Assembly: GCA_012845835.1 (NCBI GenBank)
Contig: JABAKD010000023.1
Location: 16,302,702-16,366,701, forward strand
Origin: Undaria pinnatifida
Taxonomy: Eukaryota > Sar > Phaeophyceae > Laminariales > Alariaceae
Length of the DNA stretch: 64,000 nt
Direction: 5' to 3'
The notes below the pieces were generated by a model, which saw nothing but the letters and a program-made list of their open reading frames with translations, did not search any database and was not told the DNA's origin. Both the position numbers and the translations under genes were made by a program. Below are positions 55,030-64,000 of the stretch, in pieces (position 1 is the stretch's first letter; each line of letters opens with the position of its first letter).

Positions 55030-55330
55030 ATAATCGGGGCGGGGGAGGGGGGGGGGAGTTCCAACACTTTTCGGTCGCATAAATGTATAGGAGTTTACTG
55101 TATGCGTGATGCTATGTCTAGGCCATGGTGGGGGTGGCGGTGAATGAGGGGGCGGGGGTGGGGGGGGTACATTTGAACATGAAGGCCATAAAAACAAATT
55201 GACCTACTGCATGGATGGCTCGAAAGGTCAAGAGGTGATAACACCCGGCAGTGTTCATTATTCTGGTGGATTTCGATTTTAGGCGGGGCCGCGGGGGAGG
55301 GGAGTGCGTGTGGTGGGGGGGGGGCGACAA
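55030..55330 (+). repeat. G-rich array unit
   Basis: TTCGGTCGCATAAATGTATAG, GCTATGTCTAGGCCATGG, TCATTATTCTGGTGGATTTCGATTTTAGGCGGGGC and G runs match one or two units of the array at 34.3-35.3 kb. Confidence 0.65.
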
Positions 55331-55884
55331 GGAAACAGAGGTGGATGCGAGCAAAATATTTTACCTGCGTGCTAAGTGCAGATGCCCATTACATACCAGA
55401 CTACCGTGAATTTCTTAAATGCGGTCTACGTCTGAACATCGACGCCACCGTGTACATATTATTGTCGTTTAGCACCACCCAATGTACCGACAAGTCACGT
55501 TGACATCGCCGCCAGAATATAATATATAGTCAGCGCGATCTACCTTCACTGTTACCGCGCAAAAGTAGCCAGCCCAACATACACACCGGCGTGCGTGCGT
55601 GGTCTCTACTGCTATTAATACTACTACTGCTACTGCACTACTACTACTGTACCAAATGCAGTATTGCCCCTCTCATTAGACAACCGTATTGAAGAAATCT
55701 GTAAATGGCTTGAAACTTACAACAAGATAAGACTGACTGCGTATACCCTACGACGCGCGGCCAAGAATTTATTAAATTACCCCCCTTCCGCTGGGTGACC
55801 TCGCCCGGGCACACCGCGTCCACCAAGAAACTGGTGTTCTCGGCGACGAAAGAGGTTATCCGCAACGAAAATACCAGGGATGTG
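55331..55884. other. Anonymous stretch
   Basis: No gene recognised. An ACT triplet run near 55618-55648. Confidence 0.35.
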
Positions 55885-56110
55885 CACGGAGTAAGAACCG
55901 CTCCGCCGAGCGGTTTTTCACTTTTAAATCTCCCGGAGCGGAGCGGATATTCGCCCGTGGGAAAAGTCACGGATTACTACGGAGCGGATATCCGCCGCTA
56001 CAATTTTCACGGACTATTGCGCAGCGGATATCCGTCGCACGTTTTTTTTTCACGGAGCGGTTTATCTCACTCCGTCGAGCAAACCGCACACAAGCGCAGC
56101 ATTTCCCCAC
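55885..56110 (+). repeat. CGGAGCGGAT-word block 1
   Basis: AACCGCTCCGCCGAGCGGTTTTTC, CGGAGCGGAGCGGATAT, CACGGA-TACTACGGAGCGGATAT and GCGGATATCCGCCGC: words with their own reverse complements. Confidence 0.75.
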
Positions 56111-56639
56111 GGTGCACCGAAGCAATTATCCGTTCAAATGATACGGTTAACAGTGCAAATGATACGGATATCCGCGAGTGAATGCCAGTAAGTACGAAAT
56201 GATACGTTGTGTACTGGCGGATAACATGGCTATTTTTGTCTGAGGAACCTTGTGGCGGCCAACGTCCAGCACCAAAGGAGAAAGGTGCACATGTAAACGT
56301 TGCGTCCCCCGAGAAAATAAACAAAAACAAGACTGTTGAATATTGACTCCTTGAACATGTATTTGCTGAAAATACATCATAGAGCAACAGGGGCCAGGGC
56401 AGCAGACGCCCAACGGCAGCAGCGTCTGACCCAGACCCACGGCTCTCCATGACAAAAGACAAAAACAATGAAATTGTGAAACCAACTAGAAAACAACAGT
56501 GAACAAACAATAAAACGACCACCTGTTCATATTACGTTGTTTACGCGGGGCGGGGGATGGATGCCGTCGCTATGGGCGCCATGCAAGGAATATACTGTTA
56601 TATGCATCAAGTTGTTCTACGGTATGTTATCCAGCATTC
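56111..56639. other. Interval between CGGAGCGGAT blocks
   Basis: No supported gene. The minus-strand frame of 151 codons at 56067-56522 has no motif. Confidence 0.3.
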
Positions 56640-56955
56640 TGAACAATTTCTACCGCGGCAAAACCGTGACTTTCAGTGGTTCGATCCGTGAGATATGCTA
56701 CGGAGTACCTACGGAGTGGGTCGAACCGCTCCGTAGAAAAACCGCATTCTACGGTTTCAACCCCGCGGAGCGGAATTTTTTGTCATGCCACATAGCGAAG
56801 CGGAGCGGATTTTCCTAGTGTGTTACGGAGTGGAGCGGATCGGATATCCGCTTCTGGGAAAAGTCGCGGATTGTCACGGAGCGGATACCCGCCGCTACAA
56901 CTCTCGCGGAGCGGTGCGGTTTGATCGAACCGCTCCGTAAAAAACCGACCCGCGG
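56640..56955 (+). repeat. CGGAGCGGAT-word block 2
   Basis: TACGGAGTGG-TCGAACCGCTCCG, GCGGAGCGGA, CACGGAGCGGATACCCGC and GAACCGCTCCGTAAAAAACC. Same words as block 1; the two may be ends of one element of about 1.1 kb, as in GGGTC elements. Confidence 0.75.
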
Positions 56956-57370
56956 ATATGTTCTCACTCCATATACATCCCTCGAAAATACGAAACTGCA
57001 AACATGAAGTTGTGCTTTCTGGCTCTGCCAGAATAAGGATGTTACCCTAAAGCAGGATTTCAGGTTTGTTGCGAGGGGGCCGATGCTGTACGGATGCGAG
57101 AATCAGCAAACGGTCGAATCACTTGTTTCCCGGGAAGTATCTCAGCCTGACGGGTTTCTTGTGCTTGGAATCACTTGTTTCCAGGGAAATATCTCAGCCT
57201 TTTGGTTTTCTTGTAGTGCTCGGTTTCTTATAATTACGTAACTAATACATCAGCCTGGCAGCCTGGGTTTCCCATTCATCCTTTCTTATACGAGTGTGGG
57301 AACCGTAACCGAGATGTGACCTAAAAATAAGGAACGATGGTCGTTTATTTTCTGGTTTAATCTTATACTA
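56956..57370. other. Anonymous stretch
   Basis: CACTTGTTTCC-GGGAA-TATCTCAGCCT occurs twice (about 57119 and 57171). No gene. GTGGGAACCGTAACCGAGATG at 57296 recalls GATGGGAACCATGGCCGATA at 59019, beyond the far end of X copy 3. Confidence 0.4.
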
Positions 57371-59020
57371 GTGGTACTCCCGAAATATGCCAGTTGCCGG
57401 CCGGTATGGCGGACAAAAACAAAATGGTGCTGTATCCTCTGTATTAAGTACCAAAATAACAAAATAATAACAGGGCAGTACGACAATGCCGCCGTACGTA
57501 CGGTAGTAAAGGTATCATCCTCTGTATGTAAGTTTTGCAAAACAAAAATGATAACACGGCAGCAGTAGTACGTACGGTAGTAAAGGACAGAGGAGTGCAG
57601 CAGTGGGGACGGTGGTACTCCCAAGCACCAGTGGGAGGCCGGTATTAAATTGTAGAAACAAAAAAAAGGGTTCATCTCCCACAGGACGCAAAAAACTCCC
57701 ACGTACAGATTCTGCAGAACGGCCCACCCACCCACCACGGACGACGCAGTGCACCCTCCACCCACCCACCGACCAAACCTTTACTACATACAGCAGAACA
57801 GCAGTGCAGCAGTCCGTACATCAGAACAGCCGTGCAGCAGTACGTGCAGCAGTATACACCTGGTACGCGGGGCGCAGTTAGTTGGTTGGTTCTTATGAAT
57901 TAGGAAACAGCAAAAAAAAGACTCCCACGTACAGAACGGTCCACCCACCCACCACGGACGACGCAGTGCACCCTCCACCCACCCACCGACCAAACCTTTA
58001 CTACATACAGCAGAACAGCAGTGCAGCAGTACGTACATCAGAGCAGCAGTGCAGCAGTACGTACAGCACAGCAGAACAGCAGTGCAGCAGTCCGTACATC
58101 AGAAAAGCTGTGCAGCAGTACGTACAGCAGTATACACCTGGTACGCGGGGCGCAGTTAGTTGGTTGGTTCTTATGAAACAGGAAACAGCAAAAAAAAGAC
58201 TCCCACGAACAGAACGGTCCACCCACCCACCACGGACGACGCAGTGCACGCTTCACCCATCCACCGACCAAACCTTTACTACATACAGCAGAACAGCAGT
58301 GCAGCAGTACGTACATCAGAACAGCAGTGCAGCAGTACGTACAGCACAGCATAACACCACCCACCATGCACCCACGAACCTACCCAGTACAGCAGTGCAG
58401 CAATGCAGCAGTACCTAGAGCAATACACCTGACAGGCGAGCAGCAGCCGATTTGTTGGTTACAATGCTCTCGGGCTGGTTAGGCCAAGCCAAAAGCGCAC
58501 GCTTTGCCAATTCGGCGCACGGCGAGCGGCGACGGCTGGACGCTACTGTGTTTGGTCTTGGTGTTGTGTGATTGCTGTTGACGCAGGCGCGCTTGTGGTC
58601 TCGTGTCCATGGCTGTGCAGTGTGTCCATGGCCCAAGTGGGCAAAAAGCAATAACTCGAGTAGCATTTGTTGTTCAACATTTTTAGTCTTCCTCACAATA
58701 TAGTTGGGAGTTCGAAAAAAAAAAATTAGCAGGCAACGACGAAGAAAAAGCGGGGGGGGGGCAAGCGAGCCGTCCCCGGGAGGGCGATTTCCACGCTCCC
58801 CCCTCGCCGACGTGGGGCACCGACGGCCGTTCTTTCGCCGGCATGTCGTAGTGCTGCTGTGCGGATGGGACGTGGCGGCACCGCGAGGCCGCCTGAGGCC
58901 GAGTGGAGCTCGGGAGTCGCCGCTTTTTTGGGGGGGGTGTTTTAACCAAGATAATTTTCAAAGATCCAAAACGTCACGACCACCTTCACGACCATCCTTA
59001 GCGTATTATATAATAAGGAT
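57371..59020 (-). mobile_element. Element X, copy 3 (most complete)
   Basis: In reverse: right end CTAGTGGTACTCCCGAAATATGCC at 57371, internal ~220-250 bp unit three times (57760-58290), CAGGCGAGCAGCAGCCGATTTG near 58433, GGGAGGGCGATTTCCACGCTCC and GCGAGGCCGCCTGAGGCC, and the left end GTATTATATAATAAGG near 59015. It shows the empty site for element A at 57525-57526. No transposase frame. Confidence 0.8.
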
Positions 59021-59383
59021 GGGAACCATGGCCGATATAAAACTATATACCTAGACCTCGCCCCCCTCGGACGTCTCGCTCGGCATATCCTCCCCCCTCT
59101 CAGCCCTTCTCAGCCCGTAATTGCCGAAAAAAAAATTAGTTGCTGGGGAAAAGCACCGTCCCGAAGTTCCTTGCCTTCCTTGCTTTCCCTAGTCTCATTC
59201 TTACTTAGCTCTCATTCTCTCATCTTTACTGCTTGCTCTCTGATATTTTTATTTCGCTTTTTCAGCAACTTCTTTTTTGTACTTTATTTGGTTGGCCAAT
59301 TGCTGGCTGTTGAGAGGGAATTGCCGTTGACGGCTGCAAACAATTTGAATTTGAAATTTGCCGGATCGGCAATAACAATTTGA

Positions 59384-59770
59384 AGTTGAAATTTGCGAAG
59401 CGGACCAAGGCTAGTGCGGGAGGAGGCTCCGCCAACAGTGAGGGTGGTGGAGGTTCAGGATCAGGCGTGTGGAAGCTGGTCGGGCAAGAACGGGACTCAG
59501 CTTCTTCTGGCAATCCTGATTGGCCGTGCCCGAGCAAGGGTTGTGACGGCTTCCTCATCGCACGAAATAGGAAAAACAGAAGTTCCCAGTACGCTGTCTG
59601 CGACACCTGCAGGAGTGACGAGCCTCCCACGTGCCAAGCTTTTCATAACCTTAACGAGAAGCACTGGGGAAGCGGCGACAACCCTCGTGTGTGTGACTGG
59701 TGTGACGCGGACACCTGTGATTCACCTTCGATCGGCGTCCCTAACGAAGGAGCTGAGAGCTTGACGAAAC
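59384..59770 (+). CDS. Cysteine-rich hypothetical protein, exon, copy C
   Basis: KFAKRTKASAGG, Gly/Ser linker, WPCPSKGCDGF, YAVCDTCRSDEPPTC, RVCDWCDADTCDSP and SLTK. Here 250-300 bp of the following intron is deleted, so the frame continues through the splice site into SAVACVCYTSVVELPHGVEA and stops at 59880. That read-through matches the candidate exon of copy A at 48309, which supports that segment as once-coding. All Cys of the first domain are kept. Confidence 0.4.
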
Positions 59771-60765
59771 GTGAGTTTGACCTTGTGTGCCTGTCTGCAA
59801 CGTCTGCTGTAGCATGTGTGTGCTACACCAGCGTGGTCGAACTACCACACGGTGTGGAAGCTGTGCTTGGGGACGCGTAGCCTGAACAAACTCAAGTTCG
59901 CCTTGGTGGTCACGGAGGGCAGTCCCGTCGTCGGGGTAAGCATGTTGTACTAGTTGTCTACGCAGTTGTGTGCTGTGATTTCTTTTTCATGCGTACAAAC
60001 ACACTTTTGCATGTACGAGTACGTGTACGGGGCAGTCCCGTCATCGGGGTATAAGCGGGAATTGTACAAGTACTCAGGTCTACGAGTAGACCTATGCAGT
60101 GACGCTATGTGATGCGATTTCTTTTTCATACGTACAGCCAAACACACTTCATGTATGTACGACTACGAGTACGGGGCAGTCCCGTCATCGGGGTAAGCGG
60201 GGGTTGGACAAGTGGTCCATGCAGTGACGCTTTGTGCTGTGATATAAACACACGTTTTGGATGTACGACTACGACTACGTGGTATCTATACATGTAAGAC
60301 GCAATGAAAACGGGCAAGTCTCATCACGGGGGTCAGCCAGGGTTGTAAAAATGGTCCATGCAGTGATGAATAACACAGCAGCATGATACCTTAGCACCAG
60401 TCGCAGTACATACTGGAGGTTGATATATAGCAGTAAACAGAAGCTGAAGTTAACCTGGGTGATGCTGGAGAGCAGTCCCGTGATTGGGGTTAGCGAGTTG
60501 TTCATGTAGTGACGCGGTGTACTACTACTGTTACTCATTTTTCATACAACCACATAAACTCTTTGTATTAACGAGTACAAGTAGGGTGCGCAACCTCTTC
60601 AGGAATCGCAGTACACGTCGGTCGTAATAGTGTTGATAGCAGCAGTAATAGAGTAGTGCCGAACAATATATACAGCAGGTACTGTCTCTTACCCTTCGTT
60701 GTCGGTATTCCGCCGGTAGGCCTTATATAGCAGTATACCGGGGCTTACGGTTACCAGTTGCGACT

Positions 60766-60951
60766 GTGAATCCCGTTCGTTCCTGTCCCAGTGGTGGTTT
60801 CATAGGTGTTAGCAACGTTGTGGTACCAGGCAGGGCTTTGCCCATAAACGACCGCTTTCATTACAACAGCAGTGTTAAATTGTACGACTTCCTTTCCAAC
60901 TTTGGAAATCGACGACAGCTACGTGGCCTTACTATTTTGAACATTCACTGA
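60766..60951 (+). CDS. Conserved 61-codon frame, copy C
   Basis: As at 49224 and 51267, with one extra codon (AGC) in NSSVKLYD. Exon status uncertain. Confidence 0.25.
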   Translation: MNPVRSCPSGGFIGVSNVVVPGRALPINDRFHYNSSVKLYDFLSNFGNRRQLRGLTILNIH

Positions 60952-60987
60952 ACGCAAGGTATTCCCATCCGTTGTTGTCGTTTGCAG

Positions 60988-61155
60988 AAGCCCTGCGAAG
61001 CAGCCGCCGAGGGCCGCCAAGTCGGCGAGGACATAAACACGAAGTGCACCGGCGACATCAAGGTCGGTGACCTCCTGAAGAAGGCAGGCTACCACTTGCT
61101 CGATATACATCCCGCATTCCATTCCCACGGTGCCACGAGGGCGTTCGACATCGAG
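60988..61155 (+). CDS. Exon-like segment KPCEAAAEGRQ, copy C
   Basis: 168 nt between TTTGCAG and GTACGT. NTKCTGDIKVGDLLKKAGYH is identical to copy B over most of its length. Acceptor and donor are both intact here. Confidence 0.45.
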
Positions 61156-61434
61156 GTACGTTCTACTCTTATCTTGCGTCCTATGTGTCACGAGTCGAAA
61201 CCTTCATGTCTCTTGCTCAAGACTAGGGGATGGCGTGGGGATATAGTCTATGAAGTGCGGCTCTTTTTCCGAGTACCAAGAGCAAGTACAACAATACTAC
61301 AACAATTACAAACAACGAAAGGAGCTCCAATAATTTGGATGGTTACGACGTCTGCTGGAGAGAAGTACCAATACTTTTTTACACATACTTATCGACGTCC
61401 TCCCGCCATGCTTCAACGTTTGTGGACAAATCCA

Positions 61435-61536
61435 CAAGATCATCGACAAAAAACAAGAGTGCAAGGTGCTGGGTACCTCCGCTGAGGAGGAAGAGTCCAA
61501 GCAAGCCTGCATGCTCCTTCGGAAGCAATGTTGACA
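61435..61536 (+). CDS. Terminal exon segment, copy C
   Basis: Frame CGQIHKIIDKKQECKVLGTS, EEEESKQACMLLRKQC, stop. The position of the possible acceptor GTGGACAG reads GTGGACAA, again CAG to CAA. If that site were the splice site it would be dead; if the Gln is coding, the change is silent. The frame is open upstream to LIDVLPPCFNV. Confidence 0.4.
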
Positions 61537-62208
61537 GCACGTTCTTTATAGAACGTCAAGTTGTGGTTTATTATACCAGCATCGTTTTTTGAGAACTATG
61601 CCTAAATGCGTGCTCTTCGTCTTTCAGGAATACAAATGTACTTCACATGTTTGTGGTGTGTGCGTTCAAGTTCCTGCTTCCAGCATGTTTTTTTTGGCAC
61701 TGCGCTCCTTTACATCTTAAGTTGTAGTTTTCCTGTCTCTATCCTTGACAAGCGCGTGCCTGGTGTTCATGCACTGTGCGCTAATTTATTATTGATGATC
61801 GACTCAGAGAGAGCTATTATTAAGTGTACAGGTGCTACCTGAGAGGTGGAAGGATATGCCAAGCAAGTCCTCCGACGTGCCCATCATGGACTGGGCGAAT
61901 GGATGATAATAACAAACTCATAATCATGATCGTCTCTATCCTGTACCGTTGTACTATATATGGACCTCTTGGCATTTTCAAGTCGCCAGTTGCGCCATTT
62001 GTGCTTCTTTTCCGCCTTCCTACTGAATGTCCATTCCTCCTTCCGCAAGCGTAGCGGGCGGCGCCCAGCCGTCCGCGAGCGAAGCCCTTGTATTACCTAT
62101 TTATATGAAATCATAAATAAGCAGGCTACCAGGCCGATACATCGCTGTTTCTAATAGCTCAGCCATGGTTTCTTATAGTGCTCGTTGTATTATTCTTGTA
62201 ATATATTG

Positions 62209-62250
62209 CTAACCCTAACCCTAGCCCTAATCCTAACCCTAACCCCAACC
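62209..62250. repeat. Interstitial telomeric repeat (CCCTAA)n
   Basis: About seven degenerate CCCTAA units (CCCTAACCCTAGCCCTAATC and on). It indicates a TTAGGG-type telomere in this organism, or a capture of one at a repaired break. Confidence 0.85.
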
Positions 62251-63355
62251 GTAAAACAGTACAGTAATCCTATACCTAACGAGAAACAGAAATCATAGCT
62301 CAGGCTGAATCTGTTCCTTGGGAGTGCGTTCAAATACTTAATCCAGTATGGCAGCTCCCGAACTTCATATCTCCCTGCACACCTCAGCCTGGCTTTCTTA
62401 ATGCAGCATCCCGTTTCTTAATGTAAACCAGGTGTCCACAGGTGTTAGAACAGTGCGTCTCCGAACGGAAAATGTAGCGATCGTCAGATTACGTATATCA
62501 AGTTGATGCAAGCTCTATATTTCCGCCCAAAGTGATTGAAAGGTAACGAGCAACTAACATGACACCCTGCCGGCGAAAGCCAGAGCCAGAGAGAAGTACG
62601 AGTACAAGTCCAGCACAGCACAGGGTCCACGTTTGTGCTGGCCGTCACTCCCTGAGAGCTTCCTCAGAGCTGTGCCGTGGACCACCTACCAGCGAACGCA
62701 CAGCTGTAATATGGTATCAAGAAACTACAGCAAGGCCGGGCACAGTAGCAGCAGCACCAGGAGCATAGCAACAGCAGCGGCAGCAGCCGGGCCGCCGCCG
62801 ACAGCTCCCAGCAAAAGGGAAGCTCACATTTCCCTTCTATCAGACAGCTACAGCAACACAGCGGCACAACAGTAGCTGGCAGCTGCCGCAGAATGGAGCG
62901 GCGGACTTCAGCAACGTAGCAGCAGCAGGAGCAGCATCAGCAAGAGCACGATCGTCGAGTACTCCTCTGGAGAGCGGAGCTACAACAGTCTAAACGCGGC
63001 GCAACTGCGGCATGCCAGGGGGTGTCTAGGGATCATCCCCTGTGATATAGTCGCGGAGGCCGATACGAGCTGACTGGTAGATAGTCGGCAGGTTATTGTG
63101 ATATTCCAATGCGTACGGAATAATATGCCTGGGATATATAAATAAAATGTGAAATGCTTTTGACAACCACAAGGAAAAACAAAAATACCCTCTGGCAGAA
63201 AGTGAAATTGTGAGTATACTCCTAACACTGCGGGTGTCCTGACTGGGAAATCAGGAAATACGTGGTTGTGCTCCTTATGCGCGAACAGGGTAATATTTCC
63301 GGCAAATAAAACAGCAGGAGTAGTAGGGTTCGAGAAATACCTGATTATGTACAAG
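62251..63355. other. Anonymous stretch, CAG-rich in part
   Basis: No supported gene. CAG/AGC-rich between 62740 and 62960, which yields Ala/Ser-rich frames. Confidence 0.4.
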
Positions 63356-63356
63356 T

Positions 63357-63634
63357 ATGTATATGTATAATTGCGATTTTTTTTCCCCTTCGGGCACACC
63401 TCTTCGTGCTCGCACCTTTTTCCGAAACGTCGGGTGGGGTGGGCACAATTCGACCGTCGGGCTCACGTTGCCGGAGGTTTGGGCGCGATCCGTGCAGTGT
63501 GTCGCGTGTGGCAAGCATTTAAAACTTTTTTGGCCTTGGGCACACTTGAGGCAAATCCCCGGGTTTCCACAATATCCCCGGGGATTGGGTTTCTGCATCC
63601 CCTATCCCCGCGTACGTACGTAACATTCGGATGA
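63357..63634 (+). CDS. Unrecognised frame with one CxxC
   Basis: An 88-codon frame reading NVGWGGHNSTVGLTLPEVW, VQCVACGKHLKLFWPWAHL and RGLGFCIPYPRVRT. The CVAC motif and later Cys hint at metal binding, and base composition looks more coding-like than around it. Another frame is open too (63371-63634), and no start site context supports it. Possibly a fragment of a mobile-element protein. Confidence 0.2.
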
Positions 63635-63639
63635 AAACC

Positions 63640-64000
63640 GGGCTTTTCTGCTCGTAGAGGGTATACGTTTCTTTCCCTCTTCTTGCACAGAGCACCACGC
63701 TACGATCCTGCCGCTCAGCAGCAGTCCAGCCCCCTAGCAGCAGCAGCCTGCAACTCTATGCGCGTGTGGCTGCTGTTGTAGTAGCTGATTCTTTGATCGG
63801 AGCGTAGCATTTGCCATCCCACCATACCCCATCTTTCTGGTGTGCTGCCGCAAATAGACAGAGTATTTTTACGTACGTAACAGAGGGGGAATGTTATAGG
63901 TCGGAGATTTTGCTCACGCCACAGATGACAGCGACCAGACAACATGAGGACAGCACAACGCTACGTGTACAACCTTGCCGCACAGCAGCAGTAGTAGGAT
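63640..64000. other. Anonymous stretch
   Basis: Short CAG runs only. No gene recognised. Confidence 0.35.

Larger units (their letters stand above)
59040..62090 (+). mobile_element. Hairpin gene-carrying element C
   Basis: Starts AAACTATATACCTAGACC after TA (59038-59039) and ends GCGAAGCCCTTG at 62090 before TA (62091-62092). It is colinear with B but lacks the TRIM. The hairpin is at about 62053-62078. It lies 20 bp beyond the end of X copy 3. It carries all candidate exons of the Cys-rich gene. Confidence 0.85.

Noticed and set aside
53997..58418. Long His/Pro/Thr- and Cys-rich frames across X elements
   Set aside because: They derive from GGTGGG and CTGCTG repeats. Both strands are open and frames are not kept between copies.
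47081..62090. Elements A, B, C as canonical Helitrons
   Set aside because: There is no 5' TC, no CTRR 3' end, and the target is TA, not an A-T junction followed by T. Kept only as an alternative.
52841..62095. Terminal hairpins as transcription terminators
   Set aside because: They lack a following T run, the genome is eukaryotic, and the hairpins occur at element ends beside TA.

Overview
The window reads as repeat-rich nuclear DNA of a eukaryote. There are no operons, dense bacterial-type genes or rRNA genes, and no intact long reading frame. Candidate exons end in GT/AG splice-like sites. Mobile elements are of eukaryotic type: an RTE-like LINE, copia remnants, a miniature LTR element and tRNA-derived SINE pieces. 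CAG/CTG triplets are scattered throughout, and a short TTAGGG-type telomeric array lies near 62.2 kb. A stramenopile such as a brown alga would fit, but that is inference and weakly held.

Layout. 0-12.5 kb: a GGGTC-word element (811-2200), two decayed copia integrase remnants (6.0-6.5 and 7.3-7.6 kb), and small duplications. 12.5-17.3 kb: two head-to-tail copies of a 2.3-2.5 kb element that ends in a GC-rich hairpin. 17.3-20.9 kb: a broken RTE-like LINE. 20.9-26.3 kb: more GGGTC elements interrupted by another element (here called X) and by a SINE. 26.6-29.1 kb: a 43-bp satellite built of two abutting palindromes. 30.9-32.0 kb: an ACCGCACCG array split by an element with inverted ends. 32.2-33.8 and 43.3-45.2 kb: further hairpin elements. 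34.3-42.5 kb: G-rich, ~95-bp and ~203-bp tandem arrays. 46.0-62.1 kb: a nest of insertions carrying three near-identical copies of an unrecognised cysteine-rich, apparently multi-exon gene. 62.1-64 kb: mostly anonymous.

The strongest result is a chain of nested insertions whose order can be read from empty sites elsewhere in the window. Element X1 was entered by hairpin element A, A was entered by its relative B, and B was entered by a 375-bp miniature LTR element. The hairpin elements share one terminus (CAAGGGCTCCGC followed by a strong stem-loop), have no visible terminal inverted repeats, sit at TA dinucleotides, and three of them carry the cysteine-rich gene pieces. I cannot assign them to a known class. 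The miniature LTR element carries a tRNA-like segment with A- and B-box-like motifs just inside its 5' LTR.

No gene symbol could be assigned. Repeat-family boundaries were read by eye and may be off by a few to a few tens of bases, except where insertion junctions are stated.
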